The notes beneath the pieces were generated by a model. That model had not been told where the DNA came from, searched no databases, and worked only from the letters and a program-made list of their open reading frames with translations. Both the position numbers and the translations under genes were made by a program. Positions 52,140 to 62,830 of a DNA stretch of 64,000 bases are shown piece by piece; the first letter of the stretch is position 1, and each line of letters starts with the position of its first letter. The stretch is from Glossina fuscipes (lineage: Eukaryota; Arthropoda; Insecta; Diptera; Glossinidae): positions 593,511 through 657,510 of the forward strand of contig NW_023998485.1 of NCBI RefSeq assembly GCF_014805625.2, in the 5' to 3' direction.

Positions 52140-52450
52140 ATTTTATTTATTTATTCCACTTATACAAGAAACTCAACTAAAAATTTTGACAGTTGAGTTC
52201 AATTGAATCTTAACGTAAATCTTAAATTAATCAATATTAAATCTTAAAATAAGTACAATAAAACAAATAAGAAGGGAAAAAAAGAAAAAAAAAAGCATGT
52301 ACACAACTAGCATAGAGCCACACCCACAACCGGTTCAGGACCAAATTGCGATTAAAACCCTAAGCCATCGCAAACATGCATAAGCTTGGCAACCGATAAT
52401 AGTTAACAACAATTCATTTTCGACTCATCGTGGCATTTTAAGGTTAAAAG

Positions 52451-53080
52451 CTAGTTTAAGTACGACAGAGGTAAATCGCGCGTATTAATCAATGTTGCTT
52501 TAATGGACTTTAAAGAGTCCGATAATGAGAATAAGTGAAAGACATCATTTAGGTTCTTGCAAACAACTCTCAGCGGGTTAGAAGTAGGAATCAAACAGCC
52601 AGAATTATCACTGTTACACCAAGTGACTTGAGGCAAATTGAAGTCTCCAAACTCAACAACCAAATCGGAGAGTTTCGACTGCTTAGCCACTTCACAAATG
52701 AGGGCAGTCTGTTTCTTATGTATGGAGCTATCAGAAATGGAGGGAATATAGGAGCAGGTTATAAATAGTTGTTTATTAGGCATTTTCACTCGAATGGCGA
52801 TAAATTCAACGTCAGGAGTAGTAAGAAATTCAATTGATGTGGACGGAAATGACGAAGATATGGCAATTAATACACCACCACTAATGCGATCCAACCGATC
52901 ATATCTGAAAACCTGGAAAGAATCGTGGAAAAGTTGAGACGAATGTAGATCAGGTTTTAACAAAGTTTCAGTGAAGGCCAAACAGGAGAACTCCGTGCCC
53001 GCTGGATTTAGGAAGGTAGAACGACGATCACGAGGGTTAAATTCCTTTATTAAGGATCCAACTGGCCACAGTGGCCACAT
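52451..53080 (-). pseudogene. ORF2 fragment: endonuclease joined to ORF2 C-terminus
   Basis: An uninterrupted frame of 209 codons. Residues about 25-165 carry the apurinic-like endonuclease motifs: LAFTETLLK (the catalytic Glu of 'TETWL'), YDRLDRISGGVLIAI, VEFIAIRV, ITCSYIPS and GDFNLPQVTW (Asp/Asn pair). The SDH motif, all of RT and the linker are missing. At about residue 168 the protein passes straight into SNPLRVVCKNLNDVFHLFSL and ends DLPLSYLN, the same ending as in the 57.3-kb copy (DLPMSYLN). The join keeps the frame. It overlaps the end of ORF1 by about 30 bases, as ORF1 and ORF2 often do in this superfamily. Confidence 0.75.
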
Positions 53081-54037
53081 AACAACATATCAATCTTTTC
53101 GGTCGGAGCAAGAATTTTAAAAGAAGCGATTGCTCTAGATTGCGACGGAACCAATTTAAAAATACTAACCCGCTTTAGATCGACTGATGGGACTTTCACC
53201 GTCAGATAACTTTTTATGTTATCCACAGATGTATCGGGCGCCAGTCTTAACACAAATATTGCTTTTCTGGGAGGAACTGCCGTCATGCAAATGTCATTAC
53301 AGCTAGGAGCAGTAGAGTTCACGACTAAGGAGTTTTGAGTTGGGGAGATTATAGATGGGATTACCAATGGAGCAACTTGTGCGACAGTTTGGTGACCAGC
53401 GCTCACACTCGAACAGCTGGAGGAGAGGATGATTTATATTGCTCCTTATTAGTTTTAGGCGATGACGCCTGAGTTGAGTGAGTGACGCCACTAGCAGACG
53501 ATACTCTTGCCATTTCCGCATAGCTTAAACCAGAAGGACTTGCCGGCTTATTTGTATCCCTTTTGTTACAGACCGACTCAGCCATATCAGAAACGCTGAC
53601 GTTCTTTGAGGACATTATGGAAGCACTAACCTGCACCAACGAATCGGACTTAGGAGGAATTAGAGGTGACGTACCACACACTACGCTACGAGTTGTGATA
53701 TTACCAGCTTGGGAAGAAGGGGAGTGCTCAATAAAACAACATTTATCAAACCTAGTCTTAACGATCTGAAACTTTTCCCACAAGGAGACGAGATTTTTAA
53801 TCAATTCAGAGAAACTATTTCTCGTCTCCGTGAACAATTTGTAGAAGTCTATGTCCCGCTTCCTAAAGTCAGGACATGACCCTCGCAATCCCTTCGAGGC
53901 GTCAACAACTGCATCAGCAGCACGGCCGATAATACCGGCACATTTGCACTGTCAAAGCGATCGCAAAACCAACACGAAACGAACCTTTCAGATTCCGGGC
54001 CCGTTTTCGCTCCACAAGGTATATATAAACACTCCAT
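53050..54037 (-). pseudogene. ORF1 (gag-like) of the non-LTR copy
   Basis: The protein starts MECLYIPCGAK and contains a PHD-like cysteine module (VSCWFCDR, then KCAGI in a shifted frame, then GSCPDFRKRDIDFYK), a region with predicted helices (SFSELIKNLVSLWEKFQ), a Ser/Thr/Pro-rich middle and a C-terminal RRM-like segment (AIFVLRLAPDTS, IASFKILAP). This domain order is known from ORF1 proteins of CR1/Jockey-like elements. Frames change near 53890-53940 and near 53405, so the copy is broken at least twice. It probably bound the element's RNA. Confidence 0.65.
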
Positions 54038-54386
54038 ATGCAGTCTAAAAGACAGAAGTGCATTATGAAGAACAGACAGACAAATTGCAAAAAAATCCTC
54101 AACACAAAAATTTATCAACCAATTTGAGCAAAACTTCTCTGTTACGTTGACACTGTAACAAGAGATCAAAAGCAAAACAAACTAGAAATACCGAAAAAAT
54201 AAACAGAGAAAAAGAGAGAAAACAAAAAAGAGAAAGATTTCTATCAGAGCTCAAAATTTTTTTTTGCAAAAATCCAATAAATCAAAGCGTAAAGAAAAAA
54301 TACTTGTTTTATTTTGAATTCACTCACTTCCTTTTCAAAGTATATTATAAATTTACACACTATAAGGCAAAATAGCCACGAAATTC
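54038..54386. other. Probable 5' region of the retrotransposon copy
   Basis: This may include the 5' untranslated region of the element whose ORF1 starts at 54037; no start of the element can be marked. Confidence 0.3.
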
Positions 54387-54674
54387 AACAAGAAATTAAA
54401 ATATTAATTGCCGAAATAAAATATAGACGATTATGCCGCGTGACAGAGTTGCCAAATTTTTTTCTATCATCTATTTCTTTCTTAAATTTGGCAAAAATCG
54501 CTTCATCCGATTTTCTACGCGCACAGGGCTTGCCAACTGCGTCAAAAAGGTTGTCAGTGATTCGCACGTTCTTCAAAATTGACAAATCTTCTGATTAGTG
54601 TCCCCTGGCAAATTGCAGTCTTTTTCTTTGATTTCTTCTTCTTGGTAAGTAGTTTATGCCTTGCATTTCTGCCA
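54387..54674 (-). other. Unrecognised coding-like frame with one internal stop
   Basis: From an ATG at 54674 (context TTCAATGG) one frame reads MAEMQGINYLPRRRNQRKRL, meets a TAA near 54598, then continues open for about 67 codons including LFDAVGKPCARRKSDEAIFA and FKKEIDDRKKFGNSVTRHNR. Codon use is protein-like. An acceptor-like CACTAATCAG precedes the second part, so the stop could lie in an intron. The opposite strand is also open here (54314-54598). No family recognised. Confidence 0.3.
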
Positions 54675-54680
54675 TTGAAA

Positions 54681-55544
54681 TCAGTCGTGTTTAATAATCT
54701 TATTATTATTTGTATGCAACCTTTTGTTCCTAAATCACTTGATTTGCCGTAGAACATATTGCACATTACCCAAGGACAAAAATTTTATTGCTTGCTGTGA
54801 CTCTTGCTTGATTTATGTTCAACCCCTTTTTTAGGTTTATTGTATGTTGGGTATTTGGGCGGCTTCGATTTATCGATAAATTTTCGAAATTTGTTTAATA
54901 TAACATCTAATACTATAAAAAAAATTAAATGGATTGGTTTTTATAGTATAATTAGTTTTAAATATATTACACAAAACAAATATTTTCACTGGATGTACGC
55001 GTTTCTCTTGGAGCTACTGTCGAAAAAAAAGAAACAAATGTTATTCTCTAAATATAGAATCTCACTTACTTTATTCATTTCCTGAGTAAAAATGGCATTA
55101 AACAAAGCGCCATTTCACACTTTTTCTTTAGTTTCCAACGTTCGAACATTTCACGTTGGTATTTACAGAAAACATAAAAGGTAAATAAATATAAAACATC
55201 TTACATATTATGAATATACAATTCAAGGATCCCTACTTTTTTAACGGAGATCCAAGTTTAATTTAACGACAACCATCCATCTATTTGTATGCTCTCGCAA
55301 TTTTCCATAACATTTTGAAAGCATTAAAAAGAATGGTAATAATAGTAAAGACAACATCCTCCGCCGCAGCTGCTGATCTCTAAGAGATACAGGAGTTTTA
55401 AAGTTCTTTTTAAGACTTTTTGTTTCTGTAGTAGGACATCACAGGCTCTTATCCGGCCACCTCTGTCTTGGCACGTTTGTTTGACCATTCCTACCCGACA
55501 CAATAATCTTGGCCCGCTGTCCCCAACCTTAACGCTGTTAGGTG
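54681..55544. other. Intergenic, no supported gene
   Basis: AT-rich; no feature recognised apart from the neighbouring retrotransposon pieces. Confidence 0.35.
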
Positions 55545-56240
55545 GACTGTTTCTCTTATCTTGAATCTACAAGATCAATGGAATGCCTAGATATTTTTAT
55601 TTTGAGGTTGAGTGACCCAGAACGGCTAGAATTGAAGAATAGAGCTTTAGTCTTACTGGGATTAATGCAAAGCATATCACCAATTATTCAAAAGCTAACA
55701 ATCCCCAAAGACTCGTTAGTATTGTTTTCGAACTATTGCAACTATTTGCATTATCTCTATAAAGCAGAAAGATGTCATCCGTAAAGAACGTGAAGTTGTT
55801 AGCAACCAAATCCCCCAGATTTGCGAAGAGATTGAAAAGAAGGAGTCCCAAAATGAAAATTTGCGGTACAGCAGACAAAGTCTCAATTAGACCAGAGTTA
55901 GAGTTATTCACAGAGACAAAATTTGTAGGGTCCGAAATATACGATCACATAAGCTTACAAGCACTCCCAGAAAAGTTAAATCTATCATACAATTTATTAA
56001 TAAGCTTTGTGTAAAGAACCCTCTCAAATGCTTTTGACAGATCGAGGGCGACAAGAACATAGCTTCGAACGACGTGATGTTATCTCTAATGGACTCCGTA
56101 GCGGCGATGGAAAGTTTCTATGTTCAACGGTGCCCTGTTCGGGAATGGGTCTCATTCGAGCTTGTTTCCACTCTCTAGGAAATTTGGAGGTAGTCACAAT
56201 CTGTAATATGTGGTTAGATATGTAAGCAAAGATCAAGTTG
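55545..56240 (-). mobile_element. Non-LTR remnant, RT fingers and palm
   Basis: In minus-strand order: TSKFPREWKQARMRPIPEQG (about 56190-56130), LVALDLSKAFERVLYTKLIN (about 56050-55990, the first catalytic Asp in ALDLSKAF), FSGSACKLM, then SAVPQIFILGLLLFNLF and FFTDDIFLLYRD (about 55880-55780; the FADD box reads FTDD), and SGSLNLKIKISR near 55590. The order and spacing are those of a Jockey-superfamily RT. Several frameshifts. It does not join the neighbouring copies directly. Confidence 0.7.
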
Positions 56241-56848
56241 AAGGTAACAATTTTGATACATCCAACCGTGGTAGATATTACTTTTCGAACATCACTATAT
56301 GGAATGTTTTCATTACATCCAGGAATGAGAAAGAGGAATCTCTATCTCATCTCTCCATTATTCATTGAAATGCCCCAAAATTTTTGACCTATACGATGAA
56401 CATAATCTTTAGATCCCTTCATTCATTCTCCTTAATTTTTGTGATAATCCAGCGAAATTTGCGAAAATTGTGTTAATCTAATGTAAATTAACATATTTTT
56501 CAGTAAATTCTTCCCCTATTAGATGATTTTCATGTGTTATGTGCGCAAATATTAAATTCTTTACGCTTTCTCAAGTACTGACCTGATTGATTCTTAACTA
56601 AGTTCTTGATCGCGCTGATTATCAACCTCAATTTACTGGCATTGTTTAAACCCAAGATTCGCTTCTGATTTTCACGTCTAGCGGCGTTTTTAGAACTGTT
56701 TATTCTAAACAGATTCTGAAGAGAATTTGTCTTTTCCACCTTTTAGTTCGTTGAAGTGAAAGTTTATTTGAAAAAAATTTGATATGAGTCAGTTCTTACC
56801 TTCTAATGTACAGCGATCCACATTCTTCCCTCCAAGTCGAAGATCATA
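56241..56848. other. Intergenic between retrotransposon fragments
   Basis: No gene. A minus-strand frame at 56530-56739 has no recognisable content. Confidence 0.35.
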
Positions 56849-58135
56849 ATTATTTACTTATTTTTTATTTACTTACACATGAAACTTAACTAATATAAAT
56901 TAACAGTCGAACTCAATTGACTGTTAGAAATAACTATTAAACTAATTAATATTGAAAACTAGTATAAACTATTTAAGGAGAAGTAAAGCAAAAAAATACT
57001 AATATTAATAATTAAATAATAACTCATGTATAAATAAATAACAAAGAAGAAAAAAAGAAAAAAAGTATGCACACAAATAGCACAGAAGTACACCCACAAC
57101 GAGTACAGAACCAAACCGCAAGTGAACCCCTAAGCCATCGGAAACATGCAAAAGCTTGTCAGACTATAATAGTAGACAACACCAGTTAATTTTCGAATCA
57201 TAATGAGAAGTTAGGATTAAAAGTTAATTTAAATACGACATAGGCAAATCGCGCGTACTAAGCACAGTTGTTTTGCTAGATTTTACAGAATTCGATATTG
57301 AAATTAAGTGCTGGACGTTATTTAGGTTTCTACAAACACCTCTGAACGAATTAAATAGCTCATAGTTATAATTACATTGACTCAGCTTAATGAATATAAA
57401 AGTGCCTAGAGAAGCGGTTAGGGGCACAAAAGCTTATCTCACCAAGTAATGTGAACGAATCGATAGTACCACTAATTAACTTACTTAAGAAGGAGACAAC
57501 CAGAACAAATCTACGTTTCTCAAGTGACAGTAAGGATAACAGAGGCAACCTATTTTCTTAAGGAGACAGAGAGACGAGCGGGTATCAACCCAATTTCCTA
57601 AGAAAAAACAGCAAGAATTGCTTTTGAACTGTTTCAATTGAATCTACATGGCACTTATACGAAGGAGTTCACATAACCAAGACATAACCACGTATTGATC
57701 TAAGTAAGCACATATATATAGCTTTTTTACAATGTATGGATCCTTCAGCTCTTTGGACCACCTCTTAATGAAACCAAGCGCGAACCCAGCTTTACCTAAA
57801 GAGAACTCAACGTGTAAATTAAAACGTAATCCTTGGTCGAATAAACCCCCTAAATCGACGAACGAACCAACGTTTTCTAACTTGTATGAGTCAATGAAAT
57901 ATTCAGTACTGAATGACTTCCTTCTTAGAAAGAAACTTGTCGCATTTTTTTAAATTTAATTTCATAAAATTTAACGAGCACCATGCAACCAAATTAATTC
58001 AGTTGGTTAGAAGCTGATATGATTGCGATTCCAAGGAGAAGGAAGAAAACAGTTTAATATCGTCAGCATACATTACGATAGTGACGGGATTGTCAAGGGG
58101 AAGATAACCTGCCACCTTTCTTTTAATGCAGAATG
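56849..58135 (-). mobile_element. Non-LTR remnant, RT catalytic box to 3' tail
   Basis: The minus strand begins near a PLDNPVTIVMYADDIKLFSS stretch; the YADD box is at 58070-58059 and intact. LVAWCSLNFMKLNLKKC follows, then thumb motifs (LYMCLLRSIRGYVLVM, YKCHVDSIETVQKQFLLF near 57640), then the C-terminus (GVCRNLNNVQHLISIS…DLPMSYLN, 57340-57227), about 330 bp of 3' untranslated region and an AAATAAAT-type tail at 56876-56851. Many stops. The 3' 500 bp match the copy at 52140-52600, so the two belong to the same or sister families. Confidence 0.75.
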
Positions 58136-61100
58136 AAGACATGATCTTATGCGCTTACCTGGCATCTTATGGCCATGCTCAGCACAGGATTTACTCATCT
58201 TTGTGAGTCACTTTCCAAGACTCCAATATCCATATTGTTGATGTTTTCCAGGCCGAGCTAGACGCATAATAGTCGAAAACCGGTTCTCTTTTTATATAAG
58301 AAATTTCGTTTTTCCATAATAAAGTTAAGTTTTTTATATAAATTTATAGAAGGAAATTAATAGCTTATAAAGCAAATAACGTTAGACTTTCAGCACAGTT
58401 TTTGCATAACTGACAAAAAATAGTGTTTATGTATTGGAAAACCCAAAACAAATGAAATTTTAATGAATTATTGTGCAACGGAAAGTGTAGTAATTCATAT
58501 TGCAAGGCTACTTCGTTTGCCTCCAACTCTAACCAACTCTAATTAACGTAACTAATGGTCGACAATTGAACACAAATAAAAAAATGTTTTGTTAAATAAA
58601 TTTTCTGATATCTACCATGAAAACACAGTTCGATACCAAAGACAAGTAACCACTGCAAGGACATCTTATGAAAACAAACTAAACAATAAATTTGCGGTTA
58701 TTCGAGATGCTGTACCATTTTGCTAAATACAAGCAGTAGCCATAGACTGCGCAAAACGTTTAATTGAGGAGAAAATGCATAAACGTACATGAAAATAAAC
58801 GAAACATACAAACAAATATCATGATAGCAATAATGGTGACAAAGTAATACACGATCTGCGTGTTATGATGAGGGCGGAGAAAAGTTTGTCGCTTAGAAGC
58901 GCGGCCAAGTTCTACGTTTCCGTTTAATTGTCGTTGGTGATGGTAGTCAACGTCAAATGCCTCTCACATAACATTTCAAATAAATGAACGAAAGCATTTA
59001 ATTTGATGTTAGCTACGAGACATAACGAACATTTCATTAAACTAGGTCGGAGGTTTTCTATAAATGTGTAGAGTTTTATGAAGAGCGAAAGTGAAATTAT
59101 AAACGTGTTAAAAATGCAGAAGAAGCCTCGAAAAAAAAAAATGTTTCCATTAAACGAAATGGGAGAATGAACGGTAACATGAACTGTATGTAATTAGAGC
59201 TAAGGACATCTGTTTTTATTTTTTATTTTTTGCTCTCAATGTTCTAATTTTGCATCTAGAAGAAAAACGGAGCGGCATATTCGTTTTGTTATGTGGTTTG
59301 TTCTCGCTTAATTCACCTTCATTTACCTGCCACAAAACTCTGCGATCGGATCGACATATGAAAACTTATTTCTAAGTAATTCATATTTTGGTTGAGAAAA
59401 GTAAAAAAGAAGCGCAGACCTACCTATGCCTTCGGATGAGTTAAGTGGGAAGAATTTTTTTTTAAGAGTAGAGTGAAGAAGTTCCGGCCAGAAACGAATA
59501 TAATTTGCGTCTTGTTTTGCTTTAATCTTAAATAGCTAACTTTTTTTTATGAAAATATAACGAAGTCGTTAAACTAAGTTTCACATAAGTGTGTTTAAAA
59601 TTTATGAAGTTATCTCGTTTCGTCTATTTGAAAAAAATTATTTTTTTTTGGTGGATTTTTCTAAAAAGGCCTTCACATAAAACAATACCACATTTTAAAG
59701 CACCGGAATGCAAACCAAATAAAATAAAATCCTTTTACAACTTTCCTATTTTATTATTAAACATATACAAGCCGAAACTAATGGCCTTGTGAAGCAATTT
59801 CTTGGTTATACAACAATACGAATATTCGAAGACTTCCTCGGTTGAATTTAATTCAATATCAACGCAGTTGTCACTGTAAACGTAAAGCAGACAGCAATAT
59901 ATATGCAAATAAAGGAGGTTCACATAAAATTATTACCAGCAATTACTGTAAATAAAAGCGTTGTAACAATTGTTAGTTTACGAATGTAGCTGACGAAGCA
60001 TTCACGTATTAAAGTCTAAAGCGATGAAAAAACTTCTCGAGACATTTTAACCTTACTTCAGCAATAATTTGCACAATTCATAAAATGTTGAAACATGGTT
60101 TTACCCAATTTTATTTATTTATTTTTTTTTTTTTGCTCCTTTGTTTACTGTGGAAAAAGTAAATATATTTTATCCTTAAGTTTGTAACAGCCAGAATTTC
60201 ACATCAAAAATTCCATTGTGAGATTCGTTTATCAATTCAATAAAGTCAAAGTTGTTATTTTTCTAAAATTTGAAAAATAAACTTATCCGAAACGCTCTTG
60301 ATTCATTAAAGATTAATTATTTCACTGAAAATTTTATATTTAAATATTGCTAGCTACAAGACGTTCTTAACAGCATAAGTAGGCCTTATGGCACGAAAGT
60401 TAATTTGATAGCTCATAACTGTCGTCCACAAGGAGTAGGACAATTCCCATTGAAGAAGACACTGCCACTCCTACTAGTCCTGAGAGCTCAAATAAAAAAA
60501 GGTATGTGAGCCAATTTTTTCGTACTTGGTCAGCGCCGGGACTTATCCATAACCTCATTTTTTAATGGCCACGAGAAACTTTGAAGCAACACCGCTTTGG
60601 GCAACCTGATCCCTTCCCACAACTTCTTGAATAGTCTTACTTTGGGCTTACACCGTGGCCTTGGGGGTTATCGTACTGTAGACTATACATGCTTTTGGAC
60701 CTTTTGACCGACACTTTCGACCCACTTTTGACCACACGACCGATCCTTTCTCGGAGAATAATGCTTCCGAGGACGCCATAACTCAGCATGCAACTGCGTT
60801 CAAACTCTTTATTGTTTCGCATTACTATTATAACTTGAGTAGCCACCATAGTAGAAAATAGAAATAGAATGGGAGGAGACAAATGTACAGTTTTTTCAAA
60901 AAAAGAGAACCACCTTATGTGATTTTAGGTAAGTACGGTACCGTGCAAGTTTAAACTCACGATGCCCGCCGAGATTAGGGTTAGTTACGCGTGAACAGGC
61001 ACCCCCAAAGAGTGAGACAATCTCTGTAAGCTAGGGATCCCACTACCACTGGAGTACCAGATTGATTTAAAATATATGGCCAATAAATGTACTCTGAGGA

Positions 61101-61674
61101 ATGGTAAGGTGATGATACTTCTAATAATTATTCGCTTTAAGAATAGTTGAAAACCATAGCCATCACGATATCGCCCATAGAGCCATATCCAGTAGTGGGG
61201 ATTCATAACCATAACTACAAAATTCCCTCTTTAAGAAGTTCGTATATGTAGAGATAGGTATTGAGTGGATACCCACCGATCTTAAATTTGTACTATAAAG
61301 TGTTTAGCATTGCCTTACGCAACCCTAGCGAGGAAAAGAGTTTTAAAGCAACGTTTACGTCTCTAGCAGGAACATTAAACACCAAACTCTTACAATTCCG
61401 GAAAAAATATCACCATTAACTAATTTGGCCGTAAAGAGCTAATGACGCGAAAAAACCCTAACCAAAGCTACATTGAACGTTGACCGAAACTTGGTAAGCA
61501 CCCTACAAGTGAATTTTGCAAGATTGGTCGCAGTATAGAAGTGTGGGAGCTTGTGGAAATGTAAGAGTAAAATCCAAGTTTAGAGTGAAGCATAATATCT
61601 AGGACATTAAAGCCCAACATGCCGTCAAGAGTACAATTATGAATTGAATACGAAGTTGGAAGCAGGTTTACTCA
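58136..61674. other. Long intergenic stretch
   Basis: No gene, element boundary or RNA gene can be supported. The 81-codon minus-strand frame at 60637-60882 has ordinary composition but no recognisable family and no splice context. Confidence 0.35.
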
Positions 61675-61850
61675 AGCCATCCGCCTGAGTGACCGAGTAG
61701 GCAAGAGTCTCGACTAGCAATTCAATGGTCGTGGGTTCAAAACTCAAGTGCGGTAGAGTTTTTAATAAAGCCGAAAGCCTTAGATGCTGGTGCTTTAAGA
61801 CTTAAGTCTTAGAATTGATTCTGGCTAAATTTATAATAATAATAATAATA
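61675..61850 (+). mobile_element. tRNA-derived SINE, copy 2
   Basis: The A-box-like TGACCGAGTAGGC (61690-61702) and B-box-like GGGTTCAAAACTC (61733-61745) are 43 bp apart. The head resembles a tRNA-Ser-type sequence with 'gtctcgactagcaattc' between the boxes. The body ('gccttagatgctggtgcttt', 'aagtcttagaattgattctgg') matches the minus-strand copy at 39746-39905, and the tail is (ATA/TAA)n at 61832-61850. It cannot fold as a normal tRNA. Confidence 0.75.
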
Positions 61851-61867
61851 CCCAGATAATTTGTTGC

Positions 61868-62225
61868 GTTTTTTATACCCTACACTACTTATGGTACAAA
61901 GGTATATTCCGATTGTTCGGATGTATGCTATAATCAGAAGGACTTGGAATAGACCTACCTTTTATTATGGCGAAGAAAAATGATTCCCAAGCGATCTAAG
62001 ATTGTCTGTCTGTCTGCCCTTTTAATATACTTGTGTTCAACCTACACGTCACATTTCTTCAGATATTTTGAAGAAATTCGGTATACCGGCAACGCTGTTG
62101 AAAGTGGTTCAGATTGGACCGCTTTTTTGACCACTTCCGATAGAACACCTTATTTTGAAAAGTCGCTATATGATGAATGATAAAGTCGGTGACGAAGTGT
62201 AAAGTGGCGGTGAGATGTGTCCCGC
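61868..62225 (-). repeat. Dispersed fly repeat, copy 4 (reverse orientation)
   Basis: The plus strand begins 'ttataccctacactacttat', followed by 'ggtacaaaggtatattccga', 'gatctaagattgtctgtctg' and repeated 'attttgaagaaattcggtat'-type sequence with 'gttcagattggaccgc'. This is the mirror of the right end in copies at 28600-28945 and 50740-51235, and it keeps the best version of the 'ataccct' end. The 66-codon frame at 61980-62180 is a by-product. Confidence 0.6.
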
Positions 62226-62289
62226 TGTAGTGTTTTTACTTGTTTAAATTTAAAAACCTGCTGTTAATTACCTATTAGATATACAGGTT

Positions 62290-62830
62290 ACACGAATTGG
62301 GCAGATGATAAAGCATATAAGTAAGTGCATCAAAAGAAAAATAAATTTTAATATAATCAGCAAATATTAGCAATCTATAATATAAAATGCTAGTAAGAAG
62401 ATCATTTACAAATACAGCGTCAAGGATGGGGACCTTCTGAGAGCGATAAAACAGAAAACTTGGAAACCACGGAACCGTATTATTAGCAAGGCTAACTCAA
62501 CTCAAAGTAGAGATCGATAGGTTATGATCAAACTTGATAAATGCTTTTGAAAAGCCGTGGTAAATGGACTATCGACCCATTCGCAAGGTAGGGCTTTCAG
62601 CAGTTTTGACAACGCACTGACAAGCTTAGCAATTCGTTTATAATTTTCAATGATATTGGTATAATCGGCCTGTCGTAAAGGAATAACTTAAATAATCTGT
62701 CAAGTCGAGGGAAAGCAACCTTTCTTCATGCAATTACTACAAATAGTAGTCATGAAATAGCTCATGAGAATTCCGTACTTCCATAGAGCGTGGCCCAAGG
62801 ACACCCCGCAACTTTTAGTTCGATGTTTAT
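62290..62830 (-). mobile_element. Non-LTR remnant, RT domain
   Basis: In shifting minus-strand frames: LWKYGILMSYFMTTICSNCM and KKGCFPST, VIPLRQADYTNIIENYKRIA and KLVSALSKLL (about 62690-62600; the family's 'PL........ENYRGIAKLS..PKL.E'), AFSKAFIKFDHNLSISTL (about 62550), PWFPSFLFYRS, then VFVNDLLTSILYYRLLIFAD and YIKIYF (62420-62335, FADD replaced by FADY). It stops near 62290 before the thumb. Same subfamily as 17470-18330. Confidence 0.7.

Larger units (their letters stand above)
52140..54037 (-). mobile_element. Non-LTR retrotransposon, internally deleted copy with ORF1 and 3' tail
   Basis: The copy reads, on the minus strand: ORF1 from ATG 54037, endonuclease start of ORF2, the extreme C-terminus of ORF2, a 3' untranslated region of about 300 bp, and an AAATAAAT-type tail at 52155-52140. 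The 3' part from about 52600 to the tail is similar to 57360-56849, which fixes the 3' end of the family. The RT domain is absent. The 5' untranslated region probably extends above 54037 but its limit is not visible. Family motifs place it in the Jockey superfamily. Confidence 0.75.
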
